64,000 nucleotides of DNA from DATMRS01 sp035566015 (GTDB lineage: Bacteria; Pseudomonadota; Alphaproteobacteria; Sphingomonadales; Sphingomonadaceae), in the NCBI GenBank assembly GCA_035566015.1, contig DATMRS010000008.1:62001-126000 (forward strand). The letters are read 5' to 3'. This document shows positions 17,620 to 26,096 of this stretch, in pieces. Below the pieces are notes generated by a model that had not been told where the DNA came from, did not search any database, and worked only from the letters and a program-made list of their open reading frames with translations. Numbering within the stretch: the stretch's first letter is position 1; each line of letters opens with the position of its first letter. The position numbers and the translations under genes were made by a program.

Positions 17620-17711
17620 GTCGTTCCGGCGAAAGCCGGACTCCATGGAAGCGGCTAGCCCATAACGTAGCGAGCCGAGTCCATGGGCCCCGGTGTCCGC
17701 TGGGGTGACGG
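17620..17711. repeat. Family A intergenic repeat, copy 2
   Basis: Left end TCCGGCGAAAGCCGGA plus CTCCATGG; right end CCATGG-GCCCCGG...GGGGTGACGG as a diverged inverted copy. It lies between topA and the convergent MetE-like gene. The interior shares CGTTAT/ATAACG-like and GCGAGCCGAG segments with the other copies. Confidence 0.75.
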
Positions 17712-17748
17712 GAGGGGAGCGTGGCCACCGCCCCCTCCTCGCCCTGCG

Positions 17749-18873
17749 TCAGGCGTCGCCCCACACCTCGCGTGCGACGTCGACCACCAGTTCCAGTTTG
17801 GCGCGCTGCTGCGCCACGCTGATGTCATTGCCCTCCTTGGTGGAGGAGAAGCCGCATTGTGGCGACAGGCAAAGCTGATCGAGCGGGGCGAATTTCGTCG
17901 CCGCCTCGATCCGGCGCAATATCTCGCCGCGATCCTCGATCGCCCCCTTCTTGGTGGTGACGAGGCCGAGGACGACGCGCTTATGCCCCTTGGGGAGGAA
18001 GCGCAGCGGCTCGAACCCGCCCGAGCGATCGTCGTCGAATTCGAGGAAATAGCCGTCAACGTCGAGTCGGTTGAACAGCGCGTCGGCGACATAGTCATAG
18101 CTGCCTGACGCGGCCCAGGAGGAGCGGAAATTGCCGCGGCACAGATGCGTGGTGATCGTCATTCCCGCCGGCTTGTTCGCCACTGCCCGGTTGATGATGT
18201 CGATATAGATTTCATGCTGCGATTCCGGATCGCCGCCCTGGTTCGCGATCATCGCGCGCTGGCGCGGATCGTTGAGGTAAGCGAGGCTGGTGTCGTCAAG
18301 CTGCAGATAAGTGCAGCCGAGCGCGCCCAGATTGTCGATCTCCTCGGCATAGACGCGGGCGAGGTCGCCGTAGAAATCCTCAAGCCGGGGATAGACCGCC
18401 TCGTCGATTGCCGCGCGGCCGCCGCGATAATGGACCATCGAGGGGCTGGGAATGGTCAGCTTCGGCACGCCCGACGAGACATTGTCGCGCAGGAAGAGGA
18501 AATCCTGCTCGAAGATCGTCGAGGGCAGCGACAGCTTGCCGCCCACCTTCAGCGCCGCGCTTTCGAAATCGAGATCGCCGCCCTGATTTTCGAAATGGAC
18601 CTGCAGCTTCTGCGTCGATCGCTCGATCCCGCCGATGCGATAGATATAATCCATATGCCAGGTTTCGCGGCGCACCTCACCGTCGGTGACGCCCTTGAGG
18701 CCGACCTCTTCCTGCAAGGCGATGATCTCGCGCACGGCGCGATCCTCGATTTCCGCCAGGCGGGCAGCGTCGATCTTGCCTGCCTTCCAGTCCTCGCGCG
18801 CCTCCAGCAGATAGGAGGGCCTCAACAGGCTGCCCACATGGTCGGCACGGAACGGTGCGGTATTCGCCATCAT
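17749..18873 (-). CDS. MetE C-terminal-type (cobalamin-independent) methionine synthase-like protein
   Basis: 374-residue protein resembling the C-terminal, catalytic half of MetE and the stand-alone YxjG/YxjH-type proteins. It starts with the family pattern RADHVGSLLRP. The zinc-ligand set of the MetE fold is partly visible as THLCRGNFR (His and Cys at about 240-242) and LSPQCGFSS (Cys near 340). It lacks the N-terminal MetE domain, so it probably uses a methyl donor other than triglutamyl-methyl-THF, or acts with a partner; the reaction is uncertain. A palindromic operator lies 42 bp upstream, suggesting control by methionine-cycle status. Confidence 0.8.
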   Translation of the reverse strand: MMANTAPFRADHVGSLLRPSYLLEAREDWKAGKIDAARLAEIEDRAVREIIALQEEVGLKGVTDGEVRRETWHMDYIYRIGGIERSTQKLQVHFENQGGDLDFESAALKVGGKLSLPSTIFEQDFLFLRDNVSSGVPKLTIPSPSMVHYRGGRAAIDEAVYPRLEDFYGDLARVYAEEIDNLGALGCTYLQLDDTSLAYLNDPRQRAMIANQGGDPESQHEIYIDIINRAVANKPAGMTITTHLCRGNFRSSWAASGSYDYVADALFNRLDVDGYFLEFDDDRSGGFEPLRFLPKGHKRVVLGLVTTKKGAIEDRGEILRRIEAATKFAPLDQLCLSPQCGFSSTKEGNDISVAQQRAKLELVVDVAREVWGDA

Positions 18874-18914
18874 CTTTACTCCCGCTTCAAAGGCGCTCGC
18901 CTACAGGCTATAAC

Positions 18915-18936
18915 GATATAAAGATATACTTATATC
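18915..18936 (-). promoter_or_regulatory. SahR-like palindromic operator upstream of the MetE-like gene
   Basis: The arms GATATAA (18915-18921) and TTATATC (18930-18936) flank an 8-nt centre AAGATATAC-like core, in an AT-rich island of an otherwise GC-rich gap. AT-rich palindromes with an AAAGATAT core are, as I recall, the operator type of SahR, an ArsR-family regulator of the methionine/SAH cycle in Proteobacteria. The assignment to SahR is from memory of that motif; the palindrome itself is directly visible. Confidence 0.5.
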
Positions 18937-19076
18937 ATGTCATAGGCGAAAAAGATCGAGACATAATGAGGCCGCCCGCGAGAATGGCGGCCCATTGGCA
19001 AGCAGAGCTGACCGATCGGACCGGTGAAGATTGCGTCAGGCGCTGTGGGAGGCGTGCACCAGATGCGTGCGCTCCC

Positions 19077-19173
19077 CGTCACCCCGGCGAAAGCCGGGTC
19101 CCCATGGACTCGGGCGCGCTTCGTTATCGGGCGAATCGCCGCCCATGGAGTCCTACTTTCGCCAAATGGCGGG
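19077..19173. repeat. Family A intergenic repeat, copy 3
   Basis: Left end CACCCCGGCGAAAGCCGGGT followed by CCCCATGG; right end CCATGGAGTCC and CTTTCGCC as the inverted partner. It lies in the 329-bp gap between the dioxygenase and MetE-like genes. The remainder of that gap holds the SahR-like operator (18915-18936) and about 140 bp with no recognisable signal. Confidence 0.75.
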
Positions 19174-19202
19174 GAGGCGGGTGAGGCTGGAAAGGCGCGA
19201 GC

Positions 19203-20183
19203 TTAGGCTTGTCCCTCGAACTGGCGCCGATGCTCCGCGTCCATCAGCCGTCCGCGTTCGCGTATCGCCTCCGCCATCGGGCGGCCGTCGGCCACGTTGA
19301 GCCACAGGCGCAGCAGGAGGCGCCGGTGCGTCTCGCCGTCGATGAAGGCGGTGCGCGAATGGAGAAGCTGGAAATTGTGCCAGAAGAGCAATTCTCCCGG
19401 CTGGAGGAGGAAATCGGCGCGGATCTCGGGCCGTGCCGCGATGGCGTCGAAACAGGCCATCGCCTCGCCGAGCCGCTCGGGGATGCCGCCTTCCTCGCGG
19501 ATGCCGGCCATGAAGACGCGGCTATAGAAGCAGCTTACCTTGCCGTTCACCGCGCAGAAGATCGGCACGTTATGTGGGGAGGGCCGGCCGTCGCGCAGGT
19601 CGATCTGCGGGTGGCCTTCATAAAGCGCGGCGAGCAGGTCCGGCCGCTCCTCGCGCATGACATTGTGGATCGCGAGCGCGCTCACCAGCCCGCTCCATCC
19701 GCCGCTTTCGGCACTCCGGATCGAGCCCAGCGACAATATCTCGTGGAAGTCGGTATGCGAGCGCAGCTCCATATCGGTCGTGTAGCCGCGCACGGGCCCG
19801 CCCACCTCGCGACGGACATAACCGATATGATCGCCCCGTGCGCTCTGCATTACGCCGGTGCCGAGATGGGTGCCGAGCCCCCAATAAAGGCGTTCGAAAT
19901 CCTCCGGCGACCAGGTTTCGACATCGAGGCCGGAGAGGATGATCCCGCCATGGCCGTTCATGATCGTATCGCGCGCGGCGGCCATCAGTGCGTTGACTTC
20001 GGGATTGTCGAACTCGGCCCGCGTGATGCTGTGCGGCGCCCGCCCGCCCAGCGCCGCCACAAGGCGGCCGATCGCCGCGATCTGCGCGGCGCTCAGGCGA
20101 TGCGTGAGCCCTTCGCGGCCGCCGATGTCCGCGCTTCGCCACGCAGCGGGATGATCGATGTGATGATCGAAGATGGCCGGCAC
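19203..20183 (-). CDS. TauD/TfdA-family Fe(II)/2-oxoglutarate-type dioxygenase
   Basis: 326-residue oxygenase of the taurine-dioxygenase superfamily. The iron ligands are visible as H143-x-D145 in RSHTDFHE and H275 in LLHSRTAF, followed by the Arg-rich strand RRLLLRLWL that normally binds 2-oxoglutarate. The substrate cannot be inferred; the family covers sulfonates, aryloxyacetates and amino acid derivatives. GTG start at 20183. It lies 43 bp downstream of a ThDP enzyme gene, probably in the same transcript, with a LysR gene divergent from that pair. Confidence 0.83.
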   Translation of the reverse strand: MPAIFDHHIDHPAAWRSADIGGREGLTHRLSAAQIAAIGRLVAALGGRAPHSITRAEFDNPEVNALMAAARDTIMNGHGGIILSGLDVETWSPEDFERLYWGLGTHLGTGVMQSARGDHIGYVRREVGGPVRGYTTDMELRSHTDFHEILSLGSIRSAESGGWSGLVSALAIHNVMREERPDLLAALYEGHPQIDLRDGRPSPHNVPIFCAVNGKVSCFYSRVFMAGIREEGGIPERLGEAMACFDAIAARPEIRADFLLQPGELLFWHNFQLLHSRTAFIDGETHRRLLLRLWLNVADGRPMAEAIRERGRLMDAEHRRQFEGQA

Positions 20184-20226
20184 GTTCTTTCCTTCAGCGG
20201 CATCATGGTCGCGCCGGCGGCGGCGC

Positions 20227-21855
20227 TCAACCCTTGGAGATCACCGTCTCCTGTTCGGTGATGAACTCCAGCAGCGCGGGCACACCCGCCGCGATCTGTT
20301 CCAGCGCGCGGCGGATCGCCGGAACGATTTCGGCCGGGTCGGTGACACGCTCGCCATAGCCACCGAAGGCGCGGGCCATCGCGGCATAATCGCCCGAAAT
20401 ATCGGTCGCCCGATATTTCTTCGTCGCCTCGGGCATGATCGGCAGCTCGATCGCCATCGCGAAATTATTGAGCAGGATCGACAGGATCGGAATCCGCTCG
20501 CGCACCGCCGTCTCGAAATCCATGCCGGTGAAGCCGATCGCGGCGTCACCCCACACATTGATGCAGAGCTTGTCGGGGCAGGCGAGCTTTGCGCCCATCG
20601 CAAGGCCGAGGCCATAGCCGAGCTGGGTCGATTTGCCCCAGCCGATATAGCCATGCGGTGAAGACGCCTTCCAAAAGGGCGTCAACTGGTCGCGCGGGCT
20701 GCCCGCGTCGTGGGTGATGATCGTATTGGCGACGTCCACCGTCGCCTGCAGATCGGCGAGCACGCGATAGGGGCTGATCGGCGCGCTCGCCGAAGTGCGC
20801 TTGGGCGCCCATTCGGCGAGCCATTCGGCCTCGATCGTCTTGATCTCGGCCGCCACCGCATCGAACGAACGCGGGCTGGGCAGCAGGGCGCGGCACGCCT
20901 CCATCAACGCCTGCAACGTCAATTGTGCATCGCCGACCAATGCCTGCTCGACGGCCACGCTCTTGTTGATGTCGGTCGCGTCGCTGGTGGCGTGGATCAC
21001 GCGCTTGCCGGCGGGGATCGCGATGTTGAACGCCGATTCGGTGAAGCTGCAACCGATGCCGAACAGCAGGTCCGCCTTCGCCAGGAAATGCTTCACCGGG
21101 CGCGGGAAGCTGTTGCCGCCCGCGCCGAGGGCGAGCGGGTGGGTTTCGTCGAACGTGCTCTTGCCGGGAATGCTCGTCATCACCGGCGCGCCGAGCAGCT
21201 CGGCAAGCGTCTGCAATTCGGCGTAGGCGTTCGCCCAATGGACGCCCTGCCCCGAATAGATAACCGGGCATTCGGCCTCGACCAGCGCGCGCGCCGCCGC
21301 GCGCACCGCCTCCGGATCGGGCGCGGATCGGGTGCGGATGACGGGCCGGTAATCGAGCGGCGCGCTCAATTCCTCCTCGAACACGTCATAGGGCAGCTCG
21401 ACCACCACGGGCTGCGGCCGCCCGTTGCGCAGGTAGCTGAAGGCGCGGCGGAAGACATTGGCGGTCTCGTCGGCCGATGTCAGCGGCTCGGCATGTTTGG
21501 AGACGCCCGCCATCTCGCGCGTCGAATTGAAGTTGAAGGGCAGATAGGCCGTCCGGCGCGCATAGCCCTGCGGCAGGACGAGCACCGGCACCGAATCGGC
21601 GTAGGCCTGCGCCACGCCGCCGAACGCATTTTCCGCGCCCGGCCCGTGCTGCATGCAGAAAACGCCCATGCGCTCACCGCGTGTCATGCGGGACAGGGCG
21701 TCGGCCATGTGAAGCCCGGTGCGTTCCTGGCGGACGATCACGGTGCGGATATCGGCCTTCGCGGCGGCCTCCAGCACGGCATTGCGCGGATAGCCGAAGA
21801 TGATGTCGACTTCCTCGCGCTTCAGGATTTCGGCGATGGCATCGGCGGTCTTCAT
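20227..21855 (-). CDS. ThDP-dependent enzyme, acetolactate synthase-like
   Basis: 542-residue thiamine diphosphate enzyme with the three-domain layout of acetolactate synthase and benzoylformate decarboxylase. The cofactor-activating glutamate lies in RQERTGLHMADA (about residue 44) and the ThDP/Mg motif is GDAAIGFTGMDFETAVRERIPILSILLNN near 425-453, with Ala where many members have Gly (GDG). It is more likely a catabolic lyase or carboligase than biosynthetic IlvB, because no small subunit or ilvC is adjacent. It is transcribed with the TauD-type gene and is divergent from a LysR regulator. Confidence 0.82.
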   Translation of the reverse strand: MKTADAIAEILKREEVDIIFGYPRNAVLEAAAKADIRTVIVRQERTGLHMADALSRMTRGERMGVFCMQHGPGAENAFGGVAQAYADSVPVLVLPQGYARRTAYLPFNFNSTREMAGVSKHAEPLTSADETANVFRRAFSYLRNGRPQPVVVELPYDVFEEELSAPLDYRPVIRTRSAPDPEAVRAAARALVEAECPVIYSGQGVHWANAYAELQTLAELLGAPVMTSIPGKSTFDETHPLALGAGGNSFPRPVKHFLAKADLLFGIGCSFTESAFNIAIPAGKRVIHATSDATDINKSVAVEQALVGDAQLTLQALMEACRALLPSPRSFDAVAAEIKTIEAEWLAEWAPKRTSASAPISPYRVLADLQATVDVANTIITHDAGSPRDQLTPFWKASSPHGYIGWGKSTQLGYGLGLAMGAKLACPDKLCINVWGDAAIGFTGMDFETAVRERIPILSILLNNFAMAIELPIMPEATKKYRATDISGDYAAMARAFGGYGERVTDPAEIVPAIRRALEQIAAGVPALLEFITEQETVISKG

Positions 21856-21904
21856 GGCGGCTGTTCTCCTTCGCTCCGGCTGTCGCCAGATGAAACAGTT
21901 CCCC

Positions 21905-21942
21905 TATCGCCTAGACTCCGGCCGGTTGGTAGGTAAGCGATA
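21905..21942. promoter_or_regulatory. Possible LysR operator in the divergent region
   Basis: TATCGC (21905-21910) and GCGATA (21937-21942) form an inverted repeat, 26 nt apart, in the 116-bp region between the ThDP gene and the divergent LysR gene. The spacing is wider than a single T-N11-A box, so this may be two half-sites or coincidence. Confidence 0.25.
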
Positions 21943-21971
21943 CGCAAAGGATTGATGCAGGTTTGGAAAGA

Positions 21972-22925
21972 ATGGATAGTCTGACCGACTATCGCATATT
22001 CGTTCAGGTGATGAGCGCCGGCAGCCTTTCGGCGGCGGGGCGCGAGCTTGGCCTGTCGCCGGCGGTGATCTCCAAGCGCCTTTCGCGGCTGGAGGAACGG
22101 CTGGGTGTGCGCCTCCTGCATCGCTCCACGCGTCATGTAGCGCCGACCGAGATTGGCGAGGAGTTTCACGATCGCATCGTTGCCGCCGTCGCCGCGCTCG
22201 ATGAGGCCGAAAGCGTCGTCTCCAGCCAGATGCAGCGGCCGGTGGGCCAACTCAAGATTTCGGTCCCGACCTCGTTCAGCCGGCTGCATGTCGCGCCGCT
22301 GCTCAAGCCGTTCCTCGACGAAAATCCGGGCCTGCGCGTCTATGTCGATGTGTCGGATTCGTTCGTGGATGTCGTCGCGAACAGCTTCGACATCGCGATC
22401 CGCATCATGAAGCCGGCCGATTCGGGGCTCGTCGCGCGCCGGCTGGCGCCCAACCGGCGGATATTGTGCGCGACACCCGCCTATCTCGCCAGGGCCGGCA
22501 CGCCGCGCATGGCCGATGATCTTGCCGGCCATGCGCTGCTTGCCGCATCCAATCAGGCGCCGTGGCGGATGACGGGGCCTGAAGGCGAAATCTCGATCAG
22601 GCCCGATAGCGTCATCCAGACCAATTCGAGCGAGATCATCCGCCAGGCCGTGTTCAGCGGCCTCGGCATCGGTTTCCGCTCCACCTGGGATGTCAGCGAA
22701 GGGATCGCCGACGGCCGGCTGGTGCGCGTGCTGCCGGATCATATGGGCGGGCAGGATCACGGCATATACGCGGTCTTTTCGAGCCGGAAGTTCGTGCCGG
22801 CCAAGATCCGCTCCTTCGTCGATTTCCTCGTCCGCCGCTTCGGCCCCGAACCCTATTGGGACCGCCAGATCGCCGAGGTGCTGGGCCTGCCCGCGACGGC
22901 CGGGGAGGGCGCCGGCTCATCCTGA
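21972..22925 (+). CDS. LysR-family transcriptional regulator
   Basis: 317-residue regulator with an N-terminal winged helix (MDSLTDYRIFVQVMSAGSLSAAGRELGLSPAVISKRLSRLEERLG pattern, read in parts at about 1-44) and a periplasmic-binding-like effector domain (about 90-300), CrgA/DmlR-like subgroup. An in-frame TTG at 21963 is an alternative start; ATG 21972 is preferred because GGAAAG lies just before it. Divergence from the ThDP/dioxygenase pair suggests it controls that pair in response to its substrate. Confidence 0.88.
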   Translation: MDSLTDYRIFVQVMSAGSLSAAGRELGLSPAVISKRLSRLEERLGVRLLHRSTRHVAPTEIGEEFHDRIVAAVAALDEAESVVSSQMQRPVGQLKISVPTSFSRLHVAPLLKPFLDENPGLRVYVDVSDSFVDVVANSFDIAIRIMKPADSGLVARRLAPNRRILCATPAYLARAGTPRMADDLAGHALLAASNQAPWRMTGPEGEISIRPDSVIQTNSSEIIRQAVFSGLGIGFRSTWDVSEGIADGRLVRVLPDHMGGQDHGIYAVFSSRKFVPAKIRSFVDFLVRRFGPEPYWDRQIAEVLGLPATAGEGAGSS

Positions 22926-22937
22926 ACGATCCGGTGC

Positions 22938-24347
22938 ATGATGGAAAATATGCGGACAACCGCTGTTCGGGGCGCCGATATCAAGCTACCGCCTGCCGGA
23001 ATGAAGCATTCCACCCCGCCGAATGCCGACAAGGGCCTGCGCGCCGGCCTGTTTCGCCGCTTGCGCATAGTGGTACGGCGTTATGGCCCGACTGCGCCGG
23101 TCTGGCGGCGTCGGCTGGCGACCGGCGCGGGCGCGGTGTCGATCGGCCTCGTGGCCTTGCTCTTCACGGCGCTGGCCAATCGCGCGATCGATCTTTTCGC
23201 GACTCTGGCAACGGCGCTGTGGTGGCTTCCGCTGCTGGTGACGCCGCTGGGCTTCGCCCTCATCGCGGCCCTGATCCTGCGCATCGCGCCGGAAGCGTCG
23301 GGATCGGGCATTCCGCAGGTCGCCGCCGGCGTCGGCGAGCCGGCGCGCGCCGCCTCGGCCCTTCTCTCGCCCAAGGCGGCGGCGGCCAAGTTCGTGCTGA
23401 CGATCGCGGCGCTGCTCACGGGCGCATCGGTAGGCCGCGAAGGGCCGACCGTGCAGATTTCGGCGGCCATCATGGTACTTTATCATAAGCTGCTTCGCGT
23501 GCCGTTGCGGCCCTCGATGATGATCGCGGGCGGGGCGGCGGGCGTGGCCGCCGCCTTCAACACGCCGCTCGCCGGCGTTACCTTCGCGATCGAGGAATTG
23601 GCCGACGCCTATGAGCAGCGCGTTGCCCTGCTCGTGATGACGGCGATCCTGATCGCGGGTATGGTCAGCCTCGGCCTGGCCGGGGACTATATCTATTTCG
23701 GCGTCGTGGGCGAAACGATGAGCCTTGGCGCCGTCATCAAGGTGGCTCCCGTGGCCGGCATTCTCGGGGGCGTCACCGGCGGGCTTTTCGCGCGGGCGAT
23801 GCTGGACTTCAGCAAGCACCGCGATCGCTGGCTCCCCTTTTTCCGGGGAAGGCCGGTCGCCTGGGCGTTCGCCTGCGGCGTCGTCGTCGCGCTCACCGGT
23901 GTGTTGACCGGCCTCACCTGGGGAACGGGCTATTCGGCGGCGCGCGCGATCATCGAGGGCACCAGCACCCCTTACTGGTTCGGCCCGGCCAAGCTTCTGG
24001 CGACGCTCGCCACGTCGATTTCCGGCTTGCCCGGTGGCATCTTCGCGCCCTCGCTGTCAGCAGGCGCGGGTTTCGGCGCGCTGCTGCGGCCGCTTTTTCC
24101 GGGTGAGCCTGGCGGCGCGGTCGTGCTGCTCGGCGTCGTCGCCTATTTCACGGGCGCGGTTCGGGCGCCGCTCACCGCCGTCATCATCATCGTCGAGGCG
24201 ACGGCGAGCCGCGGCCTGATCCTGCCTTTGTTCACCGCCGCCTTGATCGCCCATGCCGTTTCCCGGCTGGTGTGCAAGGAAAGACTCTATCACGGCCTCG
24301 CCCGCCCCTGGCGGGAGAAGCTGCGCACGGAAACGGGGCAAACGTAA
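22938..24347 (+). CDS. ClC-family chloride channel/transporter
   Basis: 469-residue polytopic membrane protein of the ClC family. All selectivity-filter motifs are present: GSGIPQV (about 115-121), GREGPTVQISA with the gating glutamate (about 168-178), and GLPGGIFAPSLSAGAGFG (about 360-377), plus a Tyr in AYFTGAVRAPLTA. A second glutamate in FAIEEL matches the internal proton glutamate of ClC exchangers, so a chloride/proton antiporter is more likely than a channel. No CBS domains follow. It begins 12 bp after the LysR stop. The N-terminus of about 50 residues is not conserved in the family and the start could be further downstream. Confidence 0.9.
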   Translation: MMENMRTTAVRGADIKLPPAGMKHSTPPNADKGLRAGLFRRLRIVVRRYGPTAPVWRRRLATGAGAVSIGLVALLFTALANRAIDLFATLATALWWLPLLVTPLGFALIAALILRIAPEASGSGIPQVAAGVGEPARAASALLSPKAAAAKFVLTIAALLTGASVGREGPTVQISAAIMVLYHKLLRVPLRPSMMIAGGAAGVAAAFNTPLAGVTFAIEELADAYEQRVALLVMTAILIAGMVSLGLAGDYIYFGVVGETMSLGAVIKVAPVAGILGGVTGGLFARAMLDFSKHRDRWLPFFRGRPVAWAFACGVVVALTGVLTGLTWGTGYSAARAIIEGTSTPYWFGPAKLLATLATSISGLPGGIFAPSLSAGAGFGALLRPLFPGEPGGAVVLLGVVAYFTGAVRAPLTAVIIIVEATASRGLILPLFTAALIAHAVSRLVCKERLYHGLARPWREKLRTETGQT

Positions 24348-24376
24348 CGGTGCGCCGGATGCATGGAGCTGACAGC

Positions 24377-24988
24377 ATGTTCGATTGGGCAACCCGCCTT
24401 GCGACCCGTTTCTGTCTCGCCGCTTTCGGGCTGTTGCTGCTGGCGGGATGCAGCCATTCCGGCCACTGGAACGATACCGATATTTCGGGCAGCGTCCCCA
24501 CGCTCAGCTTTTCAATGGTGCGCGCTGAGGATCATAAGGCCGTCACCGGCGCCGATTATCGTGGCAAGGTCACTTTGCTCTATTTCGGCTACACCTTCTG
24601 TCCCGATGTCTGTCCGCTGACCCTGTCCAATGTCGCGCAGGTGCTCAAGCGGCTGGGGCCGGATGCCTCGCGCGTCCGCTTGCTTTTCGTCACGGTCGAT
24701 CCCGATCGCGACAGCCTCGCGGTGCTCAAGCGCTATACCGAGGCTTTCGCGCCCGAGATCGATGGGCTGCGGGGAGACGCCGATGCGCTGGCGGCGCTCG
24801 CCCGCCGTTATCGGGTGGCCTATTCGGTGGACCCGCATGGCGCCGGCGGCGCCTATGAGGTGACGCACAGTTCGGGCATCTATGTGTTCGACCGGCGCGG
24901 CAAGGCGCGTTTGCTGATAAGCTCGCTATCGACGGCCAGCCCCGATATCGAGGGCGTCGCCGCCGATCTGCGAAGGTTGTTGCGTTAG
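24377..24988 (+). CDS. SCO1/SenC-family copper chaperone lipoprotein
   Basis: Thioredoxin-fold protein that delivers copper to the CuA site of cytochrome c oxidase. It has 203 residues from ATG 24377. The N-terminus is a lipoprotein signal with lipobox LLAGC (Cys about 23). The copper-binding set is complete: FCPDVCP (C-x3-C, about 73-80) and the distal His in VTHSSGIYVF. ATG 24359 and GTG 24350 are in-frame alternatives. It is convergent with a CtaG-type gene, and the two probably both serve terminal oxidase assembly. Confidence 0.9.
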   Translation: MFDWATRLATRFCLAAFGLLLLAGCSHSGHWNDTDISGSVPTLSFSMVRAEDHKAVTGADYRGKVTLLYFGYTFCPDVCPLTLSNVAQVLKRLGPDASRVRLLFVTVDPDRDSLAVLKRYTEAFAPEIDGLRGDADALAALARRYRVAYSVDPHGAGGAYEVTHSSGIYVFDRRGKARLLISSLSTASPDIEGVAADLRRLLR

Positions 24989-24999
24989 GCGTCAGGGCG

Positions 25000-25950
25000 T
25001 CAGCGCCCCGTCCAGTTCGAGGAAGAGATCGCCCCCGGAGGCCGGGCGGCGTCCTCCTTCTCCTCGTTCAGCCGAAGCGCGTTGAGCACGAGCAGCAGCG
25101 CGACGACGCTCATCATCGCCGGCGGAATCCAGACGATCAGCCCGCCATAGGTCTGGTCGGCCAGCGCGTCGATTGAGGGATAGATACGCCCGCACCACGC
25201 ATAGAAGCTGTAGAGATCGTGTCCCGCAAGGGCGATCACCGCGCCCATCGCTATCTGGGGGAACATCACCCCCACCGCCAGCACCGCGCGCATGCCGAAG
25301 GAAATATGCGCGGCCGGCGTATCGCGCGGATCGAGGACGAGGCTCCAGAACAGCAGCCCGTCGCCCACCATCGTCCAGTTCATCACCAGATAGAGCGTGG
25401 GGTCGATCATCGCGCGGAAGTGAATCCCCGGAACCAGCCAGAACGCGATCAGCCCCACGAACAGGAAGGCGGCGAGGAAAGGCTGCCGCGACACGCGCAA
25501 CAGGCCCAGCGCGAGGGGAGAGGTCGCCCAGCGCCGGACCGGCTCCGGCATCCCGCGCAGGATCGTCGGCCAGGGCCAGGCAAGCGCGATCAGGAACGGC
25601 CCCAGATGATGCATCACGACATGCTGGAACCGGTTGAGGAAGAACATATGCTCGGCCAGATATTCATACCGGGTCTGCAACACGGCGTAGAGCAGCGCGA
25701 CGCCCAGCAGGAAAAGGAGCGTGCGCCAGAGGCGCGGCTTCTCACCGGGCGCGCTCCGCTCCACTCCGCGCACATACCACCAGATCGGAAAGGCCGTCGC
25801 GTAGAACCAGGAGAAGGAGAACTCCCACGGCGCGATCGCGGGAAGCGCGCTTTCGTGGAAACGGCATGCCCACCATAGCAGCAGGCTGACGCCGACGATC
25901 GCCGCGCCCGCCAGCGTGCCGCGTCTCGATCGGATCGGAATATGTCTCAT
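25000..25950 (-). CDS. Caa3-type cytochrome c oxidase assembly factor (CtaG family)
   Basis: 316-residue membrane protein of the caa3_CtaG family, with about seven hydrophobic segments and the conserved His-rich run RFQHVVMHHLGPFLIAL near 107-123 and the paired histidine/aromatic region around GIHFRAMIDPTLYLVMNW. This family is different from the Cox11-type CtaG. Its exact role is unknown, but it is linked to copper-oxidase assembly. It faces the SCO1 gene with an 11-bp gap. Confidence 0.82.
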   Translation of the reverse strand: MRHIPIRSRRGTLAGAAIVGVSLLLWWACRFHESALPAIAPWEFSFSWFYATAFPIWWYVRGVERSAPGEKPRLWRTLLFLLGVALLYAVLQTRYEYLAEHMFFLNRFQHVVMHHLGPFLIALAWPWPTILRGMPEPVRRWATSPLALGLLRVSRQPFLAAFLFVGLIAFWLVPGIHFRAMIDPTLYLVMNWTMVGDGLLFWSLVLDPRDTPAAHISFGMRAVLAVGVMFPQIAMGAVIALAGHDLYSFYAWCGRIYPSIDALADQTYGGLIVWIPPAMMSVVALLLVLNALRLNEEKEDAARPPGAISSSNWTGR

Positions 25951-26007
25951 AGGCTCGATTCAGGCGGAGGAGTCGTGGCGCTGATAGACCCATGAACCAA
26001 CGCCTTC

Positions 26008-26030
26008 CACCCCTCCCCTTCAGGGCCGGG
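26008..26030. repeat. Partial Family B repeat upstream of comM
   Basis: CACCCCTCCCCTTCAGGG (18 nt) is identical to the left half of the palindrome inserted inside ileS at 40468-40485, followed here by CCGGGG instead of the completed right arm. It lies in the 146-bp region upstream of comM and looks like an internally deleted relic. Confidence 0.6.
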
Positions 26031-26096
26031 GCTCATCTTCTCCCTCGACTTCGCCGCGCCCTCCCGACATAGAACAAGGTGGGAACGGGGGGATTG

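Noticed and set aside
18874..19202. Cobalamin or TPP riboswitch before the MetE-like gene
   Set aside because: No B12-box or THI-box-like sequence seen; the gap is explained by a palindromic operator and a Family A repeat.
20710..21936. 408-codon open frame antisense to the ThDP gene
   Set aside because: Arg/Gln/His-rich shadow; the minus-strand gene has the catalytic motifs.
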